Position numbers and translations under genes: made by a program. From an uncultured Lachnospiraceae bacterium (GTDB taxonomy: Bacteria > Bacillota > Clostridia > Lachnospirales > Lachnospiraceae), in NCBI GenBank assembly GCA_902788555.1, contig CADAKQ010000014.1, positions 1 through 61,505 of the forward strand: a stretch of DNA of 61,505 bases. The letters run 5' to 3'. This document shows, piece by piece, positions 24,622-32,997 of this stretch; positions within the stretch are counted from its first letter, which is position 1, and each line of letters opens with the position of its first letter. The notes beneath the pieces were generated by a model. It was not told the DNA's origin and did not search any database. It was given only the letters and a program-made list of their open reading frames with translations.

Positions 24622-24670
24622 CAGCCTCATATAGTTGGCTAAAAAAAGTCAATTATTGAGGCTGTTTTTG
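24622..24670 (+). terminator. Terminator of the chemoreceptor gene
   Basis: CAGCCTCA and TGAGGCTG pair, with an inner TTGGCT/AGTCAA stem, followed by TTTTTG. A competing stem TCAATAATT/AATTATTGA (24611-24659) overlaps it. Confidence 0.8.
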
Positions 24671-24788
24671 TATAATCTGACTCTTTCGATATTTGACTGC
24701 TTATGATATAATAATCGCAGTTTGCCATGCTGTATAGTATAATATGCAAATTTATGATTAATATTTTCCTACAGGGAAAGGAGTTTTT

Positions 24789-26864
24789 ATGTCATATGTA
24801 GAATATGAAAAAGCACAAAAGGCAGGACTAAAGGCTTTTAAGAGTGCTATTTCAAAGGGGGAAAATGCATATCTTCCCGTGCTTGATGAGATACTTAAGG
24901 ATGTGGATATTCAAAGCGAGGTTAGTCTTGGACTTGTGCAGATACCGCTTGAAAATGTGGTGGGTACAAGTAATGCCGGAAGAACCTATGCCTTTGCCAA
25001 TAACTTCATGCCTATTCTTGATTATAAAACTGAATTTGGCTCTAAATGGTCAACGCTTTGCGACAGTCAGATTGAGGAGGGAATAAGAGAGCCGATTAAG
25101 GTTTATGAGTACCTCAATAAATTTTATGTAGTTGAGGGAAATAAGCGTGTATCGGTTTTAAAATATTTTGATGCGGTTAATGTACCGGCGCAGGTTACAC
25201 GTAAGGTTCCAAAACTTACGGATGATAAAGAAATAAAGATTTACTATGAGTTTATGGACTTTTATAAGCTCACGGATATTAATTACATATGGTTTTCGCA
25301 GGAGGGCTTTTTCAAAAGGCTCTTAGAGCTTACGTCTGAGAATCCTGAGGAGCCTTGGACAGAGGAGCAGAAAAGAGATTTTGGCTCCTTTAATCATAAC
25401 TTCTGTGTTGCCCTTAAGGCGAAGGGCGGAGAAAAGCTGCCTATAACCCTTGGTGATGCGCTTTTGTTGTTTATAGATGTTTATGGCTATGAGAATGCTA
25501 AAGAGTTTACGGGAAATGAAATTAAGGAAAAGATTGATAAGCTCTGGGAGGAGTATCTTATCGAATCTACCGGACGAGAGATAAGTCTTAAGCTTGACCC
25601 GCCCGATACCGGCAAAAAGAGTATTATGAGTTATTTTAAGGGGCTTGCTCCAAAGCAGGTCAAGGTTGCTTTTATATTTGATAAGGACACGGATGAATCA
25701 GACTGGCTTTACGGACATGAGCTTGGAAGACTTTACCTTGAGGAGCATTGTGCAGGCAGAATCAAAACATTGAAGGTACATAATTTAAATACAGAAGAGG
25801 ATATCATTACGGCGATGGAGGATCTTATTCTCATGGGCGTAAAGATTTTATTTACAACCTCATCAAGACAGGTAAACGCAAGTCTTAAGGTTGCCGTAAA
25901 TCATCCGGAGGTTGTGATACTTAACTGCTCGCTCAATACCTCACATAAGCTTATAAGCACATATTATGCAAGGCTTTATGAGGTTAAGTTCCTTTCGGGA
26001 ATACTGGCAGGCGCCTTAACTACAAATGATAGGATTGGTTATCTGGCAGATTATCCGATACTTGGAATAACTGCGGATATAAATGCGTTTGCACTTGGCG
26101 TTGCTATGGTTAATCCGGATGCAAAGGTTTATCTTGAATGGACATCTCTAAAGGGGGTTGCACATGAGGCAGCTATAGAGAATTTCAGAAGAAGGGATAT
26201 AAATTATATATCCGACCAGATTATGATTAAGCCAAGAGAAGAAGGCAGGCGTTTCGGATTATATAATATAGATGAAAATGGAACCTTTAACATCGCCATG
26301 CCGGTTTATCAGTGGGGGGTATTCTATGAGAAGCTTATAGATACCGTACTTCAGGGCAAGCTTAAGGAGGAGGAGAAGAAGGATAACAAGGCAGTCAATT
26401 ACTGGTGGGGACTATCTGCCGGAGTTGTAGACCTTATATATTCCGACAAGATTCCGGCTTCTACCTTAAGATTAGTTAAGCTTTTCAAAAATATGATGAA
26501 AAATAATGAATTCTTCCCGTTTGATGCAGTTATCAAGGATCAGAATGGTGTAATAAGAAATGAAGATAAGGAGCACATGCTTCCCGAAGATATAATGAAA
26601 ATGAATTGGCTTGCAGAAAATGTCGTAGGTGAGATACCGGAGATAGACGAGCTTAAGGATAGTGCAAAGTCTATAGTTGAATTAAAGGGTGTTAATTTAG
26701 ATACGGATAAAGACAATGCAAGCAATTCGGATGCTAATATAGATGCCGAAAGTGATTTTAGGGCCGATAAGAATAGCGCAAATAATTCGGAAGCGGAAAA
26801 AGAAAGTGTCAAAAATGCTGATGATATGATTGAAATTAACGCATCGGATAACGAGGATGAATAA
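24789..26864 (+). CDS. Cytoplasmic fusion of a ParB-like domain and a BMP/PnrA-type binding domain
   Basis: The 691-residue protein has no signal peptide or lipobox. Residues about 55-150 carry a ParB/sulfiredoxin-like core, with VVEGNKRVSVLKYF (114-127) matching the ENxRxxA-type motif of that fold. Residues about 290-590 form a periplasmic-binding-protein fold of the BMP/PnrA nucleoside-binding family (VKVAFIFDKDTDESDWLYGH, ILFTTSSRQ, FLSGILAG). The tail is acidic and disordered (DxDNASNSDANIDAES-type). BMP proteins normally lie outside the membrane and feed transporters; here the domain must act inside the cell, perhaps as a nucleoside sensor. It overlaps the next gene by 1 nt (TAATG). Confidence 0.75.
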   Translation: MSYVEYEKAQKAGLKAFKSAISKGENAYLPVLDEILKDVDIQSEVSLGLVQIPLENVVGTSNAGRTYAFANNFMPILDYKTEFGSKWSTLCDSQIEEGIREPIKVYEYLNKFYVVEGNKRVSVLKYFDAVNVPAQVTRKVPKLTDDKEIKIYYEFMDFYKLTDINYIWFSQEGFFKRLLELTSENPEEPWTEEQKRDFGSFNHNFCVALKAKGGEKLPITLGDALLLFIDVYGYENAKEFTGNEIKEKIDKLWEEYLIESTGREISLKLDPPDTGKKSIMSYFKGLAPKQVKVAFIFDKDTDESDWLYGHELGRLYLEEHCAGRIKTLKVHNLNTEEDIITAMEDLILMGVKILFTTSSRQVNASLKVAVNHPEVVILNCSLNTSHKLISTYYARLYEVKFLSGILAGALTTNDRIGYLADYPILGITADINAFALGVAMVNPDAKVYLEWTSLKGVAHEAAIENFRRRDINYISDQIMIKPREEGRRFGLYNIDENGTFNIAMPVYQWGVFYEKLIDTVLQGKLKEEEKKDNKAVNYWWGLSAGVVDLIYSDKIPASTLRLVKLFKNMMKNNEFFPFDAVIKDQNGVIRNEDKEHMLPEDIMKMNWLAENVVGEIPEIDELKDSAKSIVELKGVNLDTDKDNASNSDANIDAESDFRADKNSANNSEAEKESVKNADDMIEINASDNEDE

Positions 26865-27454
26865 TGAAGATTTTACTATTGGCTGATGAAGAGTCAAAAT
26901 ACTATTGGGATTTTTTTGAGAAAAGTAAATTAGAAGGGATAGACCTTATTATATCCTGTGGGGATTTGGCTCCGCAGTTCTTATCATTTCTTGCGACCTT
27001 TGCCAAGGTGCCCATCCTTTATGTACATGGAAACCATGACCATTGCTATGATGAGACACCGCCGGATGGATGTATATGCATAGATGACGATATATACGTT
27101 CATGAGGGCATAAGAATTATGGGACTTGGCGGAAGTATGTGTTATAACAACGGTACATATCAGTATACCGAGCAGGAGATGGCTAAACGATATAAAAAGC
27201 TTAGAAGAAAGATTAGGAAAAATGGCGGTATAGATATACTTATAACACATTCGCCTGCATATCATCTGCATGACTCAAGCGACCTTCCGCATACGGGCTT
27301 TAAGGTATTTCTTGATATTTTAGATGAACAAAAGCCGATGCTTTTTGCACATGGACACGTGCATATAAATTATGGACGTGACTTTAAGCGCGAATCCATG
27401 TATAATGAAACACGTGTTATAAACGCGTATGAAAAATATTTGATTGAAATGTAA
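26864..27454 (+). CDS. Metallophosphoesterase
   Basis: The 196-residue calcineurin-like phosphoesterase has metal-binding blocks in the usual order: a first-strand KILLLADEE where D-x-H is usual (the His is replaced, a notable difference), SCGDLAP, VHGNHDH, ITHSPAYH and FAHGHVHINYG. Family members cleave phosphodiesters or cyclic nucleotides. Translational coupling (TAATG overlap) to the ParB/BMP fusion suggests the two proteins act together, for instance one sensing and one hydrolysing a nucleotide. That link is inference. The weakened first metal motif means activity should be tested. Confidence 0.85.
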   Translation: MKILLLADEESKYYWDFFEKSKLEGIDLIISCGDLAPQFLSFLATFAKVPILYVHGNHDHCYDETPPDGCICIDDDIYVHEGIRIMGLGGSMCYNNGTYQYTEQEMAKRYKKLRRKIRKNGGIDILITHSPAYHLHDSSDLPHTGFKVFLDILDEQKPMLFAHGHVHINYGRDFKRESMYNETRVINAYEKYLIEM

Positions 27455-27571
27455 AAAGATATAAATATAATTAATATTTATCTAAAGGTATTAGCGTATT
27501 GATTATTTGACTGTAAGACATGGCATTCAATAAGCTTAGTAAGCTACAGTAACAAAAGGGAGATGAACAAT

Positions 27572-28921
27572 ATGGCAGAGAATACATTTGACAAGATACT
27601 TGATACATATGTTGAGATATGTAATGAAACAGATAAGATAGATGTAGGACTATATCAAAAGTATAATGTAAAAAGAGGTTTAAGAGATGCAGACGGACGA
27701 GGCGTGCTTACAGGTCTTACTGAGATATCAGATGTAGTGGGATTTAGAGGAGAGGAGAGAATTCCTATTCCGGGAGAGCTTTATTATCAGGGCTATGAGG
27801 TTAAAAAGCTTGTATCAGGACTTAAAAACAGTCTTTACGGCTTTGAAGAAGCTACATATCTTCTGCTGTTTGGCCAGCTTCCCAGCCATGAAGAGCTTGA
27901 AACCTTTGTCGGTGTTCTTGAGGAATTAAGGCAGCTTCCGGAAGCGTTTAACAGAGATGTAATTATGAAGGCTCCAAGTAAGGATATGATGAACATACTT
28001 CAAAAATGTGTCCAGTCGCTTTATGCGTATGATGATATGGCAAATGATACGAGCGTTAAGCATGTCCTTATGCAGTCATTACAGCTTATCGCTCAGTTTC
28101 CGGTTATAGCTGCATATGGATATCAGGCGTACAGACATTATCACTTGGAAAAAAGTCTGATTATACATAGACCGAAAAAAGGTCTTTCGACAGCAGAAAA
28201 CCTACTTAGACTCATAAGAACTGATGGAAAGTACACAGAATTAGAAGCAAAAGTTTTGGATGTATGTCTTGTTATACATGCAGAGCATGGCGGCGGTAAC
28301 AACTCTACATTTACAACTCATGTACTTACTTCATCAGGCACGGATACATATTCAACCATCTCTGCGGCACTCGGTTCACTCAAGGGACCAAGACACGGTG
28401 GTGCAAACCTTAAGGTTCAGCAGATGTTTGATGATTTAAAAAATAATGTCAAGGATTGGGAAAATGAAGATGAGTTAAGCGAATACCTTCAGGATATATT
28501 GGATAAAAAAGCTTTTGACGGGGCAGGTCTTATCTATGGTATGGGACATGCGGTATACAGTGAATCCGATCCGAGAGCGGTAATTCTAAAGAGCTATGCT
28601 AAAAAGCTGTCTGAAGAAAAGGGTATGGAAAGAGAGTTTGAGCTTCATGAGAGAGTTGAGCGTATTGCTAAAAAGCTTATAACGGCAAATAGGAATACCC
28701 AGAAGGCAGTATGTGCAAACGTAGATTTCTACAGTGGCTTTGTATATACCATGCTTCGCATACCGACCGAGATTTTTACACCGATGTTTGCCATAGCGCG
28801 TATCTCCGGCTGGTCTGCACATCGCCTTGAGGAGCTTGTAAATAAGGGTAAGATTATACGTCCTGCATATAAATATGTCGGAGAACACAGAGAGTACGTA
28901 CCTATAGAAGAACGAAATTAA
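27572..28921 (+). CDS. gltA: Citrate synthase
   Basis: The start at 27572 is preferred because GGGAG lies 9 nt upstream; ATG 27563 directly abuts that site. The 449-residue enzyme condenses acetyl-CoA and oxaloacetate. Catalytic signatures are HAEHGGGNNSTFT with the following GSLKGPRHGGANLK, GMGHAVYSESDPRA, and the CANVDFYSGFVYTML segment with the catalytic Asp. The length and the N-terminal extension match the Clostridia type, usually used for glutamate-directed carbon flow rather than a full TCA cycle. It fits with gdhA in the window. 2-Methylcitrate synthase activity cannot be excluded. The gene stands alone. A weak promoter candidate (TTGACT near 27506) lies upstream. Confidence 0.93.
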   Translation: MAENTFDKILDTYVEICNETDKIDVGLYQKYNVKRGLRDADGRGVLTGLTEISDVVGFRGEERIPIPGELYYQGYEVKKLVSGLKNSLYGFEEATYLLLFGQLPSHEELETFVGVLEELRQLPEAFNRDVIMKAPSKDMMNILQKCVQSLYAYDDMANDTSVKHVLMQSLQLIAQFPVIAAYGYQAYRHYHLEKSLIIHRPKKGLSTAENLLRLIRTDGKYTELEAKVLDVCLVIHAEHGGGNNSTFTTHVLTSSGTDTYSTISAALGSLKGPRHGGANLKVQQMFDDLKNNVKDWENEDELSEYLQDILDKKAFDGAGLIYGMGHAVYSESDPRAVILKSYAKKLSEEKGMEREFELHERVERIAKKLITANRNTQKAVCANVDFYSGFVYTMLRIPTEIFTPMFAIARISGWSAHRLEELVNKGKIIRPAYKYVGEHREYVPIEERN

Positions 28922-28967
28922 CAACTATTTTTGACTGATTATAGAAAATAGAAATAAGAATGGAGGA

Positions 28968-29101
28968 TTCCAAGTGATATTTAAGTATATAAGCAGGTAC
29001 TCTGAAGACGCCGGCACTTAGTGAGGTATTTTCGAACTTAGTGCCGTTGCGTCTGAGGGTAGCGAGAGCGTGCCTGCGATATACTTAAATATAACTTGGA
29101 A
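28968..29101 (+). repeat. Palindromic hairpin element, copy 2
   Basis: 23-bp arms (28968-28990 with 29079-29101, one mismatch, starting TTCCAAGT) enclose an 88-nt core (28991-29078). Relative to copies 1 and 3 it shows paired changes, for example GGCACTTAG with CTTAGTGCC where the others have GGTACTTAG with CTTAGTACC. It ends 24 nt before the start of the methyltransferase gene, so it forms most of that gene's 5' leader. Confidence 0.88.
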
Positions 29102-29125
29102 GCCATATATAAAGAAGGAAAAAAT

Positions 29126-30004
29126 ATGTGGATTGCCGGTGATTGGAAGGATTATGAGGTGATAGATTGCTCTGAGGGAGAAAAGCTTGAACGCTGGGGC
29201 GATTATATATTATTAAGACCTGACCCTCAGGTGCTTTGGAACACACCGAAAAATAATCCTCTATGGAAAAAATTAAACGGACATTATCATAGAAGTAAAA
29301 GTGGTGGCGGAGAATGGGAGTTTATGAATCTACCGAAGCAGTGGAGCATTAATTATAAGGATTTGACCTTTAATCTTAAACCGTTTTCATTCAAACACAC
29401 AGGTTTATTCCCGGAGCAGGCTGTTAATTGGGACTGGTTTTCGGAGATAATTAAGGATGCCCGCGATAAAGACAGTAATAGGGAAATTAAGGTGCTTAAT
29501 CTGTTTGCCTATACAGGTGGTGCAACCATAGCTTCTGCAGCAGCGGGTGCAAAGGTTACTCACGTGGATGCTTCCAAGGGTATGGTTACATGGGCGAAGG
29601 AAAATGCCGTATCCTCAGGTCTTGCTGATGCACCGATAAGATGGCTTGTAGATGATTGCGTAAAGTTCGTTGAGCGTGAGATAAGACGAGGCAATAGATA
29701 TGACGGAATAATTATGGACCCGCCTTCCTACGGAAGAGGCCCCAAGGGTGAGATATGGAAGCTTGAGGATAAGATATATTCCTTTATAGAGCTAACCACA
29801 AAGCTCCTTGCCGATGATGCGCTGTTCTTCTTGATAAATTCCTATACAACGGGACTTGCACCTTCCGTACTTACATATATGGTATCCAATACTGTTGTTA
29901 AGGAACTTGGAGGAAAGGTAATATCCGATGAAATAGGCTTGCCGGTTTCGGAAAACAGACTCGTTTTGCCTTGCGGTTCCTCATGCAGATGGACAAGGGA
30001 ATAA
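29126..30004 (+). CDS. RlmI-like class I SAM-dependent methyltransferase
   Basis: The ATG at 29126 has AAGGA 7 nt upstream; the open frame beginning at 29096 lies inside the hairpin element and is not used. The 292-residue protein has the SAM-binding loop VLNLFAYTGGATIASAAAGA (GxGxxT variant), the acidic VDASKGMV, and the catalytic-type motif IIMDPPSYGRGPKG. This pattern resembles the RlmI/RlmK group of rRNA cytosine methyltransferases. The N-terminal PUA domain of RlmI is absent; a short beta-rich N-terminus with WGDYILLRPDPQ stands in its place. RNA is the likely substrate. Confidence 0.85.
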   Translation: MWIAGDWKDYEVIDCSEGEKLERWGDYILLRPDPQVLWNTPKNNPLWKKLNGHYHRSKSGGGEWEFMNLPKQWSINYKDLTFNLKPFSFKHTGLFPEQAVNWDWFSEIIKDARDKDSNREIKVLNLFAYTGGATIASAAAGAKVTHVDASKGMVTWAKENAVSSGLADAPIRWLVDDCVKFVEREIRRGNRYDGIIMDPPSYGRGPKGEIWKLEDKIYSFIELTTKLLADDALFFLINSYTTGLAPSVLTYMVSNTVVKELGGKVISDEIGLPVSENRLVLPCGSSCRWTRE

Positions 30005-30062
30005 TTACCGTAATAACGGAGTTTGATTTGTGCCTTATTGATTTTGAAGGGAAATGTTTTAT

Positions 30063-30638
30063 ATGAGAGCACAGGAAAAAGAAAAAAGGGATACGGAAAA
30101 GATAATAGCGGATACATTTAAAGAGCTTTTACTTAAGAACTCTATGGAAAAGATTACCGTTAAAGAAATATGTGAGAAGGCAGGGATTATCCGTCCGACA
30201 TTTTATAACCATTTTGCCGATAAGTATGAGGTGCTTGAGTATATTATAAGAACAGATATACTTGAACCGATAAAACCGCTTCTGTTTAATAATATGATGA
30301 CAGCGGCATATACCTTACTTCTTACCAATATAGGTAATGATATTGAATTCTATAAAAAGGCAGTTCTGATAGAAGGTCAGAATTCCTTTTCCAATATATC
30401 AATTTCGCTTGTTACTGAGCTTCTTGTAGAAACCATAGAGAAGCTTCATCCGGTGCATCATTTCAGATACAGCTGGATGTCAAGAGAGATGCTTGCAGAG
30501 TATTATGCAAATACAATGTGCTATATTGCCATCAATTGGATAAAGAGAGATTTTATGGTTAGTCCGGATGAGCTTTCCGAAATCTTTGATTATATAAGCA
30601 GCCATTCAATTATAGATATTTTTAATGACATCGTATAA
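30063..30638 (+). CDS. TetR/AcrR family regulator
   Basis: The start at 30063 is preferred (AGGGA about 9-10 nt upstream); ATG 30054 sits too close to it. The 191-residue product has an N-terminal helix-turn-helix (about 10-57: RDTEKIIADTFKELLLKNSM, then ITVKEICEKAGIIRPTFYNH and FADKYEVLEYI) and a ligand-binding helical domain with a terminal NTMCYIAINWIKRDF stretch. It lies directly upstream of an RND-type exporter on the same strand, the classical arrangement for an efflux regulator. Candidate operators are in the intervening 200 nt (AAATGTA/TACATTT at 30694-30718 and AGAGGT/ACCTCT at 30805-30827). Confidence 0.88.
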   Translation: MRAQEKEKRDTEKIIADTFKELLLKNSMEKITVKEICEKAGIIRPTFYNHFADKYEVLEYIIRTDILEPIKPLLFNNMMTAAYTLLLTNIGNDIEFYKKAVLIEGQNSFSNISISLVTELLVETIEKLHPVHHFRYSWMSREMLAEYYANTMCYIAINWIKRDFMVSPDELSEIFDYISSHSIIDIFNDIV

Positions 30639-30847
30639 AATACTATAAAACAGCTTGGTTAATAAAAATTTACCTGCCTATATAAAGAATGATAAATGTA
30701 CAAAAAAATTATACATTTGTTAAAAAATGTATATTAAAATTAGACATAGAAAAAGGATTGGATATTTATTTTATCCGATCCTTTTCATATTATAAAGTAC
30801 GAAAAGAGGTTAGTGGAAGTTACCTCTAAAAAGTAAAAGGGAAAGAA
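30639..30847 (+). promoter_or_regulatory. Regulatory region between tetR and the exporter
   Basis: The stretch holds an inverted repeat AAATGTA ... TACATTT (30694-30718) with a third half-site just after it. A terminator-like stem AAAAGGATTGGAT/ATCCGATCCTTTT (30751-30785) follows, and then a 23-bp imperfect palindrome AGAGGT-N11-ACCTCT (30805-30827) about 20 nt before the exporter start. The first and last are candidate TetR operators. No clear sigmaA promoter was found. Confidence 0.45.
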
Positions 30848-32974
30848 GTGAGAAACATGATTAATTTTGGAAAATGGGTAGTAAAGCATAAGATAGCAAT
30901 ACTTGTTATCGGAATACTTTTGCTTATCCCATCAGCTCTTGGTTATTTTAAGACCAGAGTAAACTACGATATTCTTACGTACCTTCCAAAGGACATTGAA
31001 ACGATGAAAGGTCAGGATATCTTAGTTGATGAATTTGGAACCGGTGCATTTTCCATGTGCGTCGTCGAGGGCATGTCCGATAAGGATATTTCCAAGATGC
31101 GTAAAGAAATGGAAGCAGTACCAAATGTAAAAGCGGTTTTATGGTATGACTCATTAGTCGATTTATCTATACCAAAGGAGCTTTTACCGGACGAAATTAA
31201 AGAAGTATTTATGAATGAGGAGGCAGATTCAACGATATTGTTTGTACTGTTTCCTACATCAATTTCCTCAGATGAAACTATGGATGCCATAGATGATTTA
31301 AGAGGAATAATAAGTAAGCAAAGCTACTTGTCAGGTATGTCAGCGGTTATCACGGATACAAAGGAGTTATCCGACAGAGAAACTCCGGTATATGTACTTA
31401 TAGCAGTTATACTTGCGGTTGTAGTTCTTGCAATTTCAATGGATTCATTTTTGGTGCCGTTGTTCTTCTTACTTAGTATAGGAATGGCAATCGTATATAA
31501 CTTAGGTACCAATGTGTTTAAGGGTGAGATATCTTACGTAACACAGGCTCTTGCAGCGGTTCTTCAGTTAGGTGTTACGATGGATTACTCAATCTTCCTG
31601 TGGCACAGCTACGAGGAAAAGCAGGAGGCTTATCCGGGAGATAAGGACAGAGCGATGGCTCATGCAATTTCCAATACGATATCTTCTGTAGTGGGAAGCT
31701 CAATTACAACAGTAGCCGGTTTTATAGCACTTTGTTTTATGAGTTTTACGCTTGGACTTGATATGGGTATCGTTATGGCAAAGGGTGTTGTGTTTGGAGT
31801 TATCTGTTGCGTAACGGTTCTTCCTGCAATGATTCTTATCTTTGATAAGGCTATTGAGAAGACCAAGCATAAGGTATTGCTTCCTGATATAAGCAGAATT
31901 TCATCATGGGTAGTAAATCATTTTTATGTATTTATTGTATTGTTTGTAATAATTCTTGTACCTGCACTTTACGGTTATACACATACAGATGTTTATTATG
32001 ACCTTGCGGGAACACTTCCGAGAGACCTGCAGAGCAGTATAGCAAATGACAAGCTTGATGAAGAATTTGCCATGGGTGCTACGCACATGATACTTCTTGA
32101 CAGCAGCTTATCAAGTAAAGAAGTAATCTCTATGACAGATGAGATAAAGGCTGTTGACGGTGTTAAAAATGTCATAGGCCTTGACAGTATGCTTGGCGGA
32201 ACGATTCCGAAGGAGCTTCTTCCGGATAAGCTTGTATCAAATCTTGAAAATGATAATTATAAATTATTATTGGTTACTTCAGAATATGCGGTTGCTTCGG
32301 ATGAGGTAAATGCACAGTGTGATGCAATAAAAACTATAGTTAAAAATTATGACTCAAAGGGAATGCTCATAGGTGAGGCACCTTGTACTAAGGATCTTAT
32401 CGAGATAACAGATAAGGATTTCAAGGTCGTAAGTGCTGTATCGATAGGCGTTATATTTGTAATAATATTGTTTGTATTCCAGTCGATTTCACTTCCGGTT
32501 ATCCTGGTTGCGGTTATCGAGTTTGCAATATTTATCAATATGGGCATACCTGCATATACGGGTACGGTTCTTCCTTTCATAGCATCCATAGTAATCGGAA
32601 CCATACAGCTTGGTGCAACGGTTGACTATGCGATACTTATGACAAATAAGTATAAGAGAGGAAGAAATCACGGACTTGATAAAAAGACAGCTATTATAGA
32701 GGGTATGCAGTCTTCGGTACAATCAATACTTGTCAGCGGCTTTAGCTTCTTTGCTGCGACATTTGGTGTTGGTTTGTATTCTAATATAGATATGATAAGT
32801 TCACTTTGTACGCTTATGGCAAGAGGTGCTCTTATCAGTATGGTAGTCGTAATACTTGTACTTCCTTCGATGTTTATGATATTTGATAAAATCATCATTA
32901 ACACAAGCGTCGGCTTCAAACCGCCGAAGGAAAAAAGGCATACGGTCAACCATGAGGAACAGTTACAGGGTTAG
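30848..32974 (+). CDS. RND/MMPL family membrane exporter
   Basis: The 708-residue protein has the duplicated MMPL/SSD layout: a helix near 12-32 (KIAILVIGILLLIPSALGYF), an extracytoplasmic loop to about 175, five or six helices to about 345 with VTMDYSIFLWHSYEE, then the second half with the same pattern (ATVDYAILMTNKYKRG). Acidic residues in the two xDY motifs are the expected proton-relay positions. A GTG start at 30848 has AAAGGGA 5 nt upstream; ATG 30857 is the alternative. The next gene encodes a secreted heptad-repeat protein 15 nt later, the usual partner, and TetR lies upstream. Lipids, peptides or drugs are possible cargo. Confidence 0.88.
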   Translation: MRNMINFGKWVVKHKIAILVIGILLLIPSALGYFKTRVNYDILTYLPKDIETMKGQDILVDEFGTGAFSMCVVEGMSDKDISKMRKEMEAVPNVKAVLWYDSLVDLSIPKELLPDEIKEVFMNEEADSTILFVLFPTSISSDETMDAIDDLRGIISKQSYLSGMSAVITDTKELSDRETPVYVLIAVILAVVVLAISMDSFLVPLFFLLSIGMAIVYNLGTNVFKGEISYVTQALAAVLQLGVTMDYSIFLWHSYEEKQEAYPGDKDRAMAHAISNTISSVVGSSITTVAGFIALCFMSFTLGLDMGIVMAKGVVFGVICCVTVLPAMILIFDKAIEKTKHKVLLPDISRISSWVVNHFYVFIVLFVIILVPALYGYTHTDVYYDLAGTLPRDLQSSIANDKLDEEFAMGATHMILLDSSLSSKEVISMTDEIKAVDGVKNVIGLDSMLGGTIPKELLPDKLVSNLENDNYKLLLVTSEYAVASDEVNAQCDAIKTIVKNYDSKGMLIGEAPCTKDLIEITDKDFKVVSAVSIGVIFVIILFVFQSISLPVILVAVIEFAIFINMGIPAYTGTVLPFIASIVIGTIQLGATVDYAILMTNKYKRGRNHGLDKKTAIIEGMQSSVQSILVSGFSFFAATFGVGLYSNIDMISSLCTLMARGALISMVVVILVLPSMFMIFDKIIINTSVGFKPPKEKRHTVNHEEQLQG

Positions 32975-32997
32975 TATTTAGGGAAGGAATGATAGAA

